Assembly: GCA_003427395.1 (NCBI GenBank)
Contig: BFEA01000153.1
Coordinates: 102,489 to 131,026, forward strand
Source of the DNA: Chara braunii
Lineage: Eukaryota; Streptophyta; Charophyceae; Charales; Characeae
Direction of reading: 5' to 3'
DNA: 28,538 nt
Position numbers and translations under genes: made by a program. Under the pieces are notes generated by a model, which was not told where the DNA came from, made no database searches, and saw only the letters and a list, made by a program, of their open reading frames with translations. This document shows, in pieces, positions 9,691 through 19,763 of the stretch. Within the stretch, counting starts at the first letter, position 1. The number at the start of each line of letters is the position of its first letter.

Positions 9691-10650
9691 GATCGTGCAG
9701 GAGCGATGGAGATAGATGGCGCTGCGATGGAGGGAGCTCAGTGATGGAGAGAGATCATGCAATGATGGAGAGAGATGAAGAGTGATCACTCAGCGATGGA
9801 GAGAGATCGTGCGGCGATGGAGAGGGTGACGTTAGGGAGCGATGGAGAGAAATCGTGCGACGATGGAGAAAAGATCGCGAAGGAGCGATGGAGAGAGGGG
9901 GCGCAGCGATGGAGAGAGTCCGTGATGAGCGATGGAGAGAGATGGCGCGAGGATGGAGAGACAAGGCGCAAAGATGGAGAGATATCGCGCACCGATGGAG
10001 AAGAGATCACGTAAAAGTGATGGAGATAGATGGCGCACGATGGAGAGAGTCCCTGATGGAAAAAGATGGCGCAACGATGGAAACATATGGTGCAGCGATG
10101 GAGATAGATGGCGCAGCGATGGAGAGAGATGGCGTCAGACATGGCCCAACAAATCAGCGATGGAGAGCGATGCCACACCGATGAAGAGAAATGGTGCACC
10201 GATGGAGAGGGATGGGCAAAGATGGTACACGGATGGGAGCGATGGCGCACTGATGGAGAAAGATGGCGAAACGATGAGAAAAATGGCGCAATGATGGAAC
10301 GGATAACAATGGCCAGCGCTGCGATGATAGCGATAGTGATGGTCAGCGCTGCGATGAGAGCGATAGCGATTGTCAGCGCTGCGATGGTCGGGCGAGCGAG
10401 ATGGCGATGAGCTAAGCGCCTCGATGGCGATGAGCTAAGCGCTTCGAGGGAGGATATAGCTTTGCGCCGCGATGGCGATGAGCTAAGCGCATCGATGGCA
10501 ATAACAATGGTGAGCGCTGCGATGGGAGCGATAGCAATGGCCAACGCTGCGATGGGAGCAATAACGATTGTCAGCGCTGCCATGGTCAAGTGAGGCCGGT
10601 AGCTGCGATGGTGGATATAGCTTTGCGCCGCGATGGCGATGGCGCATCGT
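9690..10650. repeat. GATGGAGA and GCGATGG minisatellites, part 2
   Basis: 9690-10300 continues the GATGGAGAGA array. From about 10300 the unit changes to GGTCAGCGCTGCGATG/AGAGCGATAGCGAT, with GATGGCGATGAGCTAAGCGC repeated near 10403, 10425 and 10467. The long frames on both strands here (up to 267 codons) are repeat products. Confidence 0.9.
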
Positions 10651-11100
10651 GAGCGTTGGAATGGATTGCAGACTTTCGATATTCAATGACGTTAATATTT
10701 GCGAAATGTCCCAGTGACTGCGATACCCGAACTTATCGATTTCCAGTGTTGACCTCGGCGCGCAACGAATCGCCGCGCCTCGACGCACAATGGACCGTCG
10801 CCTGGCCTCGGCGCGCAACGAACCGCCGCACCGGATATATGCGCCTGACCTCGGGGGGTAATGGAGCTCCACTTTGTACGTTGGATCGTGGCGATCGACG
10901 GTCTAGACTTGAACAACGAACATGACCTTGCCTGTCCCTTGTTTTCTGGAAGTGTCATATCAATGCAAGCTGGAGTTGGCGGCGATTTTAGGGCCTCTGG
11001 CATGTCAGTGGCTTCGTTAATTTGCGCCGTTGAAAATTGTAGATCGACGACCAACAATTTTCGGTACCTCTAACCATTCGAAGCCCAACCTGCCCTTACC
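10651..11100. other. Intergenic DNA with duplicated CTCGGCGCGCAACGAA
   Basis: No gene could be supported. CCTCGGCGCGCAACGAA occurs at about 10752 and 10806, about 54 bp apart, in a GC-rich stretch. Frames of 70-130 codons on both strands overlap one another and show no recognisable domain. Confidence 0.5.
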
Positions 11101-11150
11101 ATTTTATAGGCCCTGCCGTCTTATAGGCCCTGGAATCTTATAGGCCCTGG
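11101..11150. repeat. Three copies of TTATAGGCCCTG
   Basis: TTATAGGCCCTG starts at 11104, 11121 and 11138, an exact 17-bp period. Very short minisatellite; no function apparent. Confidence 0.8.
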
Positions 11151-11239
11151 TGTGCGATACGCGAATCGATACGGCCCCTCCTTGATCCCGACACGAGGCC
11201 TGCTGCTAGAAAGTAAAAAAGGCGTTGCCGCCCTCGTGT

Positions 11240-11850
11240 TATCGCTATTGTTGTTTGGCAGCTCCACAGGTCAAGTCGCGCTATCGCTTTCGTGCACATT
11301 TTGATATCTTGTCTACACCCGCCACCTCCTTCCACCATAGCTGGTTCCTCCTAGCTCGATTCGCTCCTTCCGCCACCACTGTGTTACCTCATGGTGTTCG
11401 GTTCGCTCTTCATAGCTCGATTTCCATTCGCCATACCCGGTTCGCTCTTCGTAGTTGGATTTCCATTCGCCATAGCCGGTTTGCTCTTTGTAGCTCGATT
11501 TCCCTCCACCATAGCTGGTTCGGTCGTCGTACATCCATATCCGTCCGATGTTGGTCGTTCCCGCAACGCACGACGAAGGTGACATGTTATTTCAGTTGTC
11601 CTAATCTGTGTCCGATGTCCGAACAGATTCCCAGATGACCTCTCTCTACCTGCACGCTATAACGCCGCAGTTGCTGCATGTTGAACCCCGAATCAATTCC
11701 CGGTTTTGTTGTTTCTCAGCTCCAGAGGTCCGATCGCGCTATCACCATCGCACGTGTTCTGGTATTTTTTCTTCACCCTCCACCTCCGTCTGCCATAGCT
11801 GATCCGCGCTTCGTAGCTCGATTACCATTCGCAATAGCTGAACCAATGTC
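11240..11850. repeat. 39-bp tandem repeat and duplicated flanking segment
   Basis: A 39-bp unit begins near 11399, 11438, 11477 and 11516. On the minus strand it keeps one frame (11313-11585, 90 codons) and encodes the 13-residue repeat TGYGEWKSSYEER with variants. A related segment (TGTTTGGCAGCTCCACAGGTC to CCATAGCTGGTTC, 11250-11345) recurs in altered form at 11705-11815. The frame has no recognised domain and the second segment does not keep it open, so I do not call a gene. Confidence 0.65.
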
Positions 11851-12650
11851 ATGCACGCTATAAAGCTGCCATGATATTGTTTATATAAAGGTGATGGATT
11901 CCGTTCGCAGCTTATAGTCGTCAGTGCCCATGGTGAACCCCGAATCAATACCCTGTTTTTGCTGAACACCGAATCAATTTCCGATCCTCGTTCACCTGTC
12001 CCTTCTGGGGCCGCCAACCTGACACACACACATATATATAATATATATATATATACATATATATATATATGTATATCTATATGTAATCGTTCGTGCCGCT
12101 TCTAGAAGACCGACTTAATTCACAGTTTTTTTTCATCACTACACATTTCGTAAAAAATGAACTTTTGTCGAAAAAGTGAACTATTTCGACTAGGAATAAA
12201 CACTAAGTACATGGCCCAATAGGCCATCATTCGACATTTTAAGGGAGGATAAATGGTCAATATATGAGGTGTTGACATGACAAATGTTGCGGCGGGGCGT
12301 TTTGAGTCCTTCGTACATGAATAGTTATTAAATGCGAATTAACACAGTGTAAAAAAGGGCAGGGGCTCTTTGTATGACACGTTGACAATGTTGTCCTGGC
12401 TTGGTGTTGCTGTGAAAGACAGTACACGATTCCAAAGGGCATCCTGTTGTGTATGTCGTGCCTGTTTTCTATAAAAGGTCTGGGGTCCGGCGCCCGACAC
12501 TTTGCAAGTTGATGGACTGAACCCATCAACTGTGGTCGGGCAAAACACCCAGCCTGGTGCACGACATTTGGCAAGTTGAGCCCGCAACCCGTCAGTACCC
12601 CTGCAACAAATGTGTCCACCATTTACCTTCCCGGAAGGACCTCCTTCTTA
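11851..12650. other. AT microsatellite and low-information DNA
   Basis: Contains (CA)n/(TA)n at about 12021-12084, an AT-rich patch with GTGAAC/GTCGAAAAA phrases at 12120-12200, and two related phrases CGACACTTTGCAAGTTGA (about 12496) and CGACATTTGGCAAGTTGA (about 12563). A 121-codon minus-strand frame (12257-12622) has no recognised domain and no second copy in the window, so it is left uncalled. Confidence 0.5.
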
Positions 12651-12903
12651 GGTTGACAGATAGTAGTTGAACACCGAATGATTCGGGAGTTAGTGGTGTT
12701 CGACAGAGCACCTTAAGGAAGTGGCAAGCAGTCGTTCGCTCTCTATGCCGATTGCTAATAACACTGTTAGGGGGCCTTGATGCTGGTTTCTGATCTGCTT
12801 GGCGATCGAGCAGCTTGAAGAAGTGTGAAACAATCATTGGTTGTCTATGTGGATTGTCATTAGCACTCTTAGGGAATCTTGATGCGAAATCTGATTCCGA
12901 GTC

Positions 12904-12938
<35 letters not shown>

Positions 12939-13130
12939 CTTTGCTTTAGCCCGGAAAGGCATTGACAGATACTAGTTGAACAGCGAATCAATTCACAGAT
13001 ATCGGTTTGGTGACTGAGCACCTTCAACAAGTGTCAAACAGTCGTTTGCTGTCTGTGCGGATGGCCACGCACTTTAAGGGAACCTTGATGCTGGGTGTGG
13101 ATTTGCTTACCGCAGGTTAGCAGTTGCTGG
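12650..13130. repeat. R2 dispersed repeat with (GA)n
   Basis: Two diverged copies of a unit beginning TTGACAGATACTAGTTGAAC, then CGAATCAATTC, GACAGAGCACCTTAAGGAAG, AAACAGTCGTT and TTAGGGAACCTTGATGC. They start at about 12652 and 12962, with (GA)n at 12908-12936 between them. A third copy begins at 17075, directly after a longer (GA)n tract. Confidence 0.75.
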
Positions 13131-13299
13131 GCAGTCTTGGATGCTGAAGTCCGCCACCGAGGCAATGTTTGATGGTCTGTGGTGAGACTTCCTGTTGGAT
13201 TTGGATCTGTTTCGAGCAGAGTTTTGCAGTCAAGAAACAAAATTGAACTCCAGATCCCGCAGGTTATTAGTTCTTGGACTTTTGCATGGACAACTAGCG

Positions 13300-13700
13300 G
13301 ATTGCTCGGGGTACACACCACAAGTTGGAGTGAACTTTCATTTAGATGAACAACATGAACGCACACCATCAACGCGGTGATATAATACGGACGTTGGCTT
13401 GTCATTTGCATGGACAAATCAATAACATAGATTCGTAACATTCACTCTTGTCATCGCAAACATCAATCTCCTCCTTGACATGAGCATGTTTCGGACTGTA
13501 AGACATCCATGCATCCCATGGCATGAAGAAGATACATAACATCCATTCAAAACACTTGCAAGGTCATCAGCGTGTCCTTTCTTTGCATGGACAAGATACA
13601 TAACATCCATTCAGAACATTTACTCTTGTCACCGCAACGTCGAGATGGAAACACTCACAACTTGCGTAGTCTTTTCTTAACATGGCACCTTCGTAGATGG
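13300..13700. repeat. R3 dispersed repeat, copy before gene A
   Basis: Phrases GGATTGCTCGGGGTACACACCA, ACACCATCAACGCGGTGAT, GGACGTTGGCTTGTCATTTG, CATGGACAA..CATAACAT and CACTCTTGTCATCGCAA are shared, in the same order, with 15055-15500, 18330-18560 and 20044-20300. The palindrome is decayed here (AGTTGGAGTGAACTTTCATTT). CATGGACAAGATACATAACATCC is repeated internally. Confidence 0.75.
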
Positions 13701-13734
13701 AAACACCGCACGCAGAGTTGCGATAAATATTCAA

Positions 13735-13815
13735 TGGAAAAAAACATTGAACCGCACATTGCAAAGTACACAGGGGTTGTTTCCGAAAAAACATTCAAAG
13801 CAAAAAATCTGTCAA
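13735..13815. repeat. ATTCAATG/GCAAAGTACACAG repeat
   Basis: Carries AAAACATTGAACCGCACATT, GCAAAGTACACAGGGG and TCAATCACACATTG. Versions occur at 750-930, 15535-15630, 18600-18700 and 20390-20560, each time between an R3 copy and a minus-strand gene, except at 750 where R3 is missing. Confidence 0.7.
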
Positions 13816-14033
13816 TCACACATTGTCTCTCGCACCTATTGCAACTATTGCCTCTCGCACCTCTATCTACTACATATCCACCATTTCAAGGTGCACATGC
13901 ACATGCACATGCACATCATGTTCCACAAGATTGTATTTTAACACGTTTTCCCTTAAACACAAGTTCTGACCACCCGTCCGTATCTTGTGACATACGGGGT
14001 TTCCCGCAGACGAGGTCGTGAACGAAAGTCATA

Positions 14034-14881
14034 TTACATAGCATTCATAGATGATCCATACACATGCATCTGCGGCTCGTCGACTGTTGCATTCTTCGAA
14101 AACACGGACATGTATTTCATCCTAACAAACCCTCCTGGTCGTGCTAAGGAATTCCCTATACAGTCTCGTATGTCGGACACTTTCTCTTCCACCTCATACC
14201 ACAACGATAAAAATCTGACATGACTTGCTCTCATGAAATCTAATCGCCCATCTACATCGGGGCGAGACATCACCGGTTTGAACTTGAATCCCTGAAGTAT
14301 CATCTCGTTCCATGATACGAGCACAACTGCATCCACGAGTTTTCTACTTTTGTGTGAAGAAGTCACACATAGCACTCTGACGAAAGGACATCTGTCATCA
14401 GTCAACCGCACATAACAATATGATATAGCTTGTGGAGAAGTCCCTGGGCAACGGGGTGGGTAGTGTTCCAAGAATGAACAATGACGAGCGCAGTCCACCA
14501 ACTCTTGCTTCTGCGAACTTCCCCAAGTTTGTGGCGAAGATGTGATGTACTCGCAGTAAGGATCTTTGGCTGGAGGACACCATCAGGCAGTGTAATGAGG
14601 CTCCCGAACTCTAACATGTTGGCAAACTTGTAATGGCTTGCCCAAGGGCAGGCACACTCCATCGCCTTCCAATCATTATCGTTTCATTCGTCGAGATGTC
14701 GGTTCATGTACGGGACAACGGTCATCCATGGGTCCTTTTCGAAGTCCTCCTTGGTTGCTTCGTCGATCCACGTTCGACCGTCATGATGGCGCACCGATCT
14801 TGCACAACGTGAAAACGGTCTTGCTAAGCGCATGTGCGTCTCGAGACTCATGCTGACGCTTGTCGAAGGTCTCGACGACAT
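14034..14881 (-). pseudogene. Orphan protein family A/B/C, copy A
   Basis: Family not recognised. ATG at 14881 (MSSRPSTSVSMSLETHMRL) aligns with the start of copy C. TGA at 14684-14686 interrupts after MNRHLDE. The frame continues with ACPWASHYKFANMLEFG and LPDGVLQ, then a deletion and frameshift near 14560 moves to the frame of 14034-14501: CARHCSFLEHYPPRCPG, ISYCYVRL, DIRDCIGNSLARPGGFVRM and SVFSKNATVDEPQMHVYG. Stop TAA at 14034. Broken twice or more. A TATA-like run lies at 15001-15009 and a perfect GTGCGAGT/ACTCGCAC dyad at 15055-15072, 174 bp upstream of the ATG. Confidence 0.7.
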
Positions 14882-15054
14882 TACGCTCCCTACACATCAC
14901 TCACACGTAAACGACACATACAGACGTGTAGACCGTCGTAAATAAAGTTGGCCAATGATAAGTCCCCTGGTGCGGCTAACACTCAATCGTCACGCCCCGT
15001 ACTATATATCGACAAGCTCCTCACTTAAGAACGTGTTGGTGAACTCTCACTTAC

Positions 15055-15500
15055 GTGCGAGTGAACTCGCACTCAAATGGAGAGGCAGGTGTGCACACCA
15101 TCAGCGTGATGATTAAATATGGACATTGGCTTGTCATTTGTATATTCCCGGATGAAAACGTCATCAAATCTTTGCTTGGACGAATTCGTAACATAGATTC
15201 ATTACATCCAGTTAAGCGGATTGCTCGGGGTTCGGAGCACAAGTGCGAGTGAACTCGCAGTTAGATGGAGAGGTAGGTGGTCATACTACTGAAGTGGAAT
15301 GGTCGGGGTGCACACAGCAAGTGCGAGTAAACTCGAACTTAGACGGAGAGATAGGTGCGCACACCATGAGCTTATGTGTGTAATGTACGAGGAAATCGAC
15401 GTGTCCTTTTTGTATTCCCTGATGAAAATATCGTCATTTCTTTGCATGGACAAGTAACATAACATCCATTCAGAACATTCACTCGTATCACTGCAACATC
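15055..15500. repeat. R3 dispersed repeat, three palindrome cores
   Basis: Three dyads: 15055-15072 (8-bp perfect arms GTGCGAGT/ACTCGCAC), 15241-15262 (9 of 10 pairs) and 15319-15340 (9 of 10 pairs). Each is followed by TTAGATGGAGAG or a close variant and, in two cases, by GCACACCAT. Another decayed dyad is at 15749-15770. Confidence 0.85.
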
Positions 15501-15843
15501 GACATGGAAACTCTTGCAAATTGCGTATGGTCTCATTCAACCGCACATTGCAAAGCACAGAAGGGTAGTTTCCGAAAAACATTCATTGCAAAAAGTAATT
15601 CTATCACACGTTGCACAGTAGACATAGGCTTTCCGAAAATCGCAAATCACACTACCACTAACACACTCGGTGTAGCGTCTGCCTGCAACTACGGTCACCG
15701 CAGTTAGATGCACTGTCACTTAAGTGGATTGCTCGGCGTTCACACCATAAGTGCGAGTGAACTTGTACTTAAATGGAGAGGTGGGTGCGAACACCGACAA
15801 CGTGAAGTGATTCCCGACGGCACGCAAAAACATCACCCAATGT
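15500..15843. other. Gene-free spacer downstream of gene B
   Basis: Contains the ATTCAACCGCACATTGCAAAG repeat at 15535-15630 and another R3 fragment at 15715-15800 (GTGGATTGCTCGGCGTTCAC, then the dyad at 15749-15770). No gene seen. Confidence 0.6.
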
Positions 15844-16759
15844 TTAGAATGTCAACCGATGACGACCGGTCGGTGTGTACATGCGTTCATTGAAAGTTTG
15901 AACAGGCGAACATACGACACTGTGACGCATCGACTGGAGCATCTTCCGTGACATAGAAACATATTTCATACGGACGAACCCGGTCCTTCCAGCCAAAGAC
16001 CTGCCTATAGCATCCCGTATAGAGGACATTTGAGCGTCAACCTCACGCCATGCGTCCACATCGTCCACCTTACCCCCGATTACCAAATCCCATGCCCCTT
16101 CCAATTCTCTTGTGACCAAACCCTTCCCGTCTCCCCCGAGGTGCAACTCATTCCTGGACACGTAGACCACAACGTAAGTCAAGGTCCTATTCCGATTCGA
16201 ACACGCGACGGAAAGGACCCTAGACAAGAATAACCTCCCGAGACGCAATCTAACGCAGCAGTAGGAAACTGCTTGAGGCAACAGCCCTGGAGAGCGCAAC
16301 GGGTACTCATCGAGGAACTTGGAATGTCGTGCACAGGCAAGCAACTCGTGTTTCAGCGCACGGGACCATTTTGAGCAGTCACGACGTTGCAGGCCAACAC
16401 ATTGTGATGGCGAGAAATATTCAGCTTTGCACTCAAGTGACGACACCGAACTGAGCCGAGCACCGCTCTAGGCACATAAATAAAACATCCCCGAACTCGC
16501 ACATGTTAGCGAACTTGTAGTCGTCCGCCAACAAACACTCCCTGAGCATTTCGTCCCATTGATGTTCTTCCCATGAGTCCAGGTGAGCATCAGTGAACGG
16601 GACGACCGTCATCCAAGGATCACAGTCGAAGTCGTCTCTTGTTGCACCATCAATAACAGTGGAGTCTCCACTGCCGGAAACGCGAAGCGAGCATGGGGGA
16701 AAAGGGTATGCCATGCGCTCACGCCAAAGACCCGGGGTCATCCACTCCGAGATGGCCAT
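15844..16759 (-). pseudogene. Orphan protein family A/B/C, copy B, least damaged
   Basis: Family not recognised. From ATG 16759 the frame carries PFPPC, DPWMTVVPFTDAHLDSW, DDYKFANMCEFGDVL, then meets a stop at 16433 where copy C continues. A second frame, open from 16446 to 15844, carries the rest: CARHSKFLDEYPLRSPG, LPQAVSYCCVRLRLG, VYVSRNEL, DAWREVDAQMSSIRDAIG, RTGFVRMKYVSM. The two frames overlap by 14 nt, so one 1-nt indel restores about 305 codons. The shift could be a real mutation, an assembly error or, less likely, programmed frameshifting. Six or more motifs line up with A and C, but B is clearly more distant from A and C than those two are from each other. Confidence 0.65.
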
Positions 16760-16892
16760 TGCGATCGGCAAACGCCCTGTATGCGACAATGAAACAAATC
16801 AGCAAATGCATACACCCAACTCACAGGGAAATAAAATAATTATGCCCCCCAAGGACGTCCGTCGAAACTCTGATGACGGGCGTCTTGTTCAA

Positions 16893-16895
<3 letters not shown>

Positions 16896-16985
<90 letters not shown>

Positions 16986-17015
16986 NNNNNNNNNNNNNNN
17001 NNNNNNNNNNNNNNN

Positions 17016-17074
<59 letters not shown>
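16896..17074. repeat. (GA)n microsatellite with assembly gap
   Basis: A GA tract runs from about 16893 to 17073 and contains 30 Ns at 16986-17015, a typical scaffold gap in an unresolved microsatellite. The true length is unknown. Frames of RERE/SLSL across it are artefacts. Confidence 0.97.
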
Positions 17075-17077
<3 letters not shown>

Positions 17078-17570
17078 TAGTTGAACAGCGAGTCAATTCG
17101 CAGTTATCGGTGTTCGACAGAGCACCGTAAGGAAGTGTCAAACAGTCATTGGCCGTGTTCCCGGAGCGCCATTTGCACTCGGTAATGAACTGTGATGCGA
17201 GGTTGATGTCAGGTCATGCTCTGTTTGGTGACTGACCACCTTCAAGAAGTGGCAGACCACCTTCAAAAAGTGTGAAGTAGTCGTTGGTGATGGTTGTGTA
17301 TTTGGTTCCCGCAGGTTATCAGTTGTTGGTGCGGATTGCCATTAGCACTCTTACGGGATTTGCATGCCCGCAGCGTGTTAGGTTCTTTTGTGGGATGCAT
17401 CCGAGACGCTAATGTATCCAGCGGGGGCCAACAGTACGACATGTATGCAACGCTGAGTACCCGTCGGCATGTATACAAGCAAGGGAAGTGATCACTAACC
17501 TTCTGCATCGGTAGAAATGACCACCCTCACGAAGTGCCAAACAGTCGGCCGTCGGAACTCTGAACTGCTA
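17075..17570. repeat. R2 repeat copies after (GA)n
   Basis: CACTAGTTGAACAGCGAGTC at 17075 starts a unit like those at 12652 and 12962, followed by partial copies (GACCACCTTCAAGAAGTGG, GCCATTAGCACTCTTA, ACAGTCGGCCGTC). The dyad GCGAGTCAATTCGC lies at about 17089-17102. No gene supported. Confidence 0.7.
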
Positions 17571-17577
17571 AAAGCAT

Positions 17578-18125
17578 TCTTAGGGGACCTTGCGGTCGTC
17601 TTCTGAACTTATTGGCGTAGCACTAGATGCTCACCAAACAGTTTTGGATGTCGATTGTATCGACACATCATATGGTGCTTACAAGCAAGCAGTGGCTGAT
17701 TCCAGGACCTTCTACCCGGTGTGGATCTTTGAGAGCAGATTTGACGCAATCAACTGTTTGATCCATTTCCGAAGAGGGGGACCTGCCATCCTGTCGCTGT
17801 TTACTACAGTCATCACGTGGGAATCGACGACGTGAGGAACCGACAATGAACACTCTTAGGGGACTTTGCGGCCGTGTTTGGAACTTATTGGCGTAGCACT
17901 AGATGCTCACCAAGCAGTTGTGGATGTCGGATATATCAACTCATAATATGATGCCTTACAAGCGAACAGTGGTCGGATCCCGGCCCCCATCCCCGGTGTG
18001 GAACTATGAGAGCAAATTTGGCGCAATCCACCATTAGATCCACATTGGAGAGGCGGTCCGGTCATCTTGCCATGATTCAGTGTAGTCATCATGTGGGAGT
18101 CGACAACACAAGGACCCGACGATGA
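17578..18125. repeat. Tandem duplication of about 272 bp
   Basis: 17578-17846 and 17850-18125 are diverged copies: both contain CTTAGGGGAC..TTGCGG, ACTTATTGGCGTAGCACTAG, ATGCTCACCAA, TGGATGTCG and CATCA(T/C)GTGGGA(A/G)TCGAC. The first copy keeps an 81-codon plus-strand frame (17590-17835); the second has stops in the matching frame, so a coding role is not supported. Confidence 0.75.
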
Positions 18126-18159
18126 TCTGCTTCGTGATGTGCAGGTGCTTACCGACGGT

Positions 18160-18600
18160 GCGTTCGATCCCCTACTTGACATGAGCATCTTTTTATCGAA
18201 AACATGCATGCATCGCAACACATGAAGATAAGAGAGCGAAACATTTGCAAGGTCACTGTTGTGAAAGTCGGGAGAGGTGGAAAGAGGGAAACATTTACAA
18301 GTTGCCTGTCGTTTTTGTAAAGGTCAAGTTGAAGCAAAGTGCGAGTGAATTCTTAATTAAGTGAATTGCTCGGGAATCACAGCAGAAGTGCGAATGAACT
18401 CGCACTTAGATGGAGAAGCATGTGCACACACCATCAGCGTGATGATTCATCATGGACGTTGGTTTGTCATTTGTATATTCCTGGGTGAAAATATCATAAA
18501 ATCTTTGCATGGACAAGAAACATAAGATTTGTTCATAACATGAACTCCGCCTTTCGTTTTCGTAAAGGTCAAGTTGTACACCGCACGGAGAGTTTCGAAA
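18160..18600. repeat. R3 dispersed repeat, copy before gene C
   Basis: Holds GACATGAGCATC..AACATGCATGCAT (18180), a decayed dyad at about 18337, and a good dyad at 18386-18407 (AAGTGCGAAT-N2-ACTCGCACTT, 9 of 10 pairs) followed by AGATGGAGAAGC, CACACCATCAGCGTGATGAT, GGACGTTGGTTTGTCATTTG and CATGGACAAG. AATGCAAAAAAAAACA-type repeats follow at 18600-18700. Confidence 0.8.
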
Positions 18601-18803
18601 AATCGTTCAATGCAAAAAAAAACATTTAACACCACAACGGTGTTTTCGAAAACCATTCCTTACAAAAAATCAGTCAATCACACATTGCACAGCACACAAA
18701 GACTACAGACATGCAACTACTGCCTCTCACACCTCTTTCGACTACTTCATATTTACCATTTCCGACTACACACATGCCTTTCACACCTCTCGCTCCTTTC
18801 ACC

Positions 18804-19763
18804 TTAAACACAAGGTCTGGCAACCTGTCCGAATCTAGCCCGACGACGTCGCGAACCGAAGCCATACATGACATTCATTGACGATCCATATACATGGATC
18901 TGCGGTTCCTCGACTGTTGCATTTTTCGAGAATACAGGCATGTATTTCATTATAACGAACCCTCCCGGTCGTGCTCAGGAACTACCTATACAGTCTCGTA
19001 TGTCGGACACTTTCTCTTCCACCTCATGCCACAACGAAAAATTTGTGATCTGACCTGCTATCACCAAATTTGGCCACCCATCTACATCAGGACGCCCACA
19101 CATAGGCACAAAATTGGACCCCTCAATTACCACCTCGTTGCGTGACACACACACAACTGCATTGACGAGTTTCCCACTTTTGTCCGAAGTATCGACACAG
19201 AGCACTCTGGGGAAATCATATCCGGATACAGTCAACCGCACACAACAGTACGACACAGTCTATAGAGAAATCCCGGGGCAACGGAGTGGGTAGTGCTTCA
19301 AGAATTGACAATGACGAGCGCATTCCACCAACTCTTGTTTCCTCGACCTTCCCCAAGCTCGTGGCGAAGACCTGATGTAGTGGCAGTCGAGGCGACTGAA
19401 ATAGCGGCTGATGCAACGGGCTATTTTGCACATACGGTTCAGGAACTTGTGCTCAAGAACACCATCAGGCAGTGCAATGAGGTTCCCGATCTCTAACATA
19501 TTGGCAAACTTGTAATGGCTCGCCCAAGGGCAGGCACTCTCCATCGTCTCCCAATTACCCTCGCACCAATCGTCGAGATCCCGGTTCAAGAACGGGACGA
19601 CGGTCATCCACGGGTCCTCTTCGACGTCCTTTGTGGTTGCTCCGTGGATCGAAACATGATCGTCACAACGCCGCACCGATTTCGCACAAGGAGGAAACGG
19701 TTCAGCTAAACGCATGTGCGTCTCGGGACGCATACCCATCGTTGTCGACACTCTCAACGACAT
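18804..19763 (-). pseudogene. Orphan protein family A/B/C, copy C, two stops
   Basis: Family not recognised. ATG at 19763; the frame spans 320 codons to TAA at 18804 without frameshift but has TAG at 19260-19262 (copy B has Gln) and TGA at 18975-18977 (copy A has Leu). Landmarks: THMRLAEPFPPC, EDPWMTVVPFLNRDLDDW, WASHYKFANMLEIG, CKIARCISRYFSRLDCHY, CARHCQFLKHYPLRCPG, VSYCCVRL, LVNAVVCVSRNEVVIEG, GGFVIMKYMPVFSKNATV, and an Arg-rich tail (GSRRRARFGQ). No signal peptide or transmembrane segment is evident. A dyad lies at 20044-20065, 281 bp upstream. This copy defines the full length of the family. Confidence 0.75.

Noticed and set aside
9755-10589. Long frames on both strands, up to 267 codons, rich in SPS, LRHLS, DGERWR
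   Set aside because: They follow the minisatellite period on several frames at once, as expected for a repeat without stops.
12257-12622. 121-codon minus-strand frame
   Set aside because: No domain, no second copy, and overlapping frames of similar quality.
15055-15340. CRISPR-like array of palindromic repeats
   Set aside because: Spacing is irregular, the sequence between dyads is itself repeated, and the DNA is eukaryotic.
16433-16446. Programmed frameshift in gene B
   Set aside because: No clear slippery heptamer was identified, and A and C have other lesions at other places, so mutation or sequencing error is the simpler view.
16593-17141. Arg-Glu and Ser-Leu frames
   Set aside because: Translation of a (GA)n tract that also contains Ns.
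17590-17835. 81-codon plus-strand frame
   Set aside because: The tandem copy at 17850-18125 has stops in the matching frame and no domain is seen.
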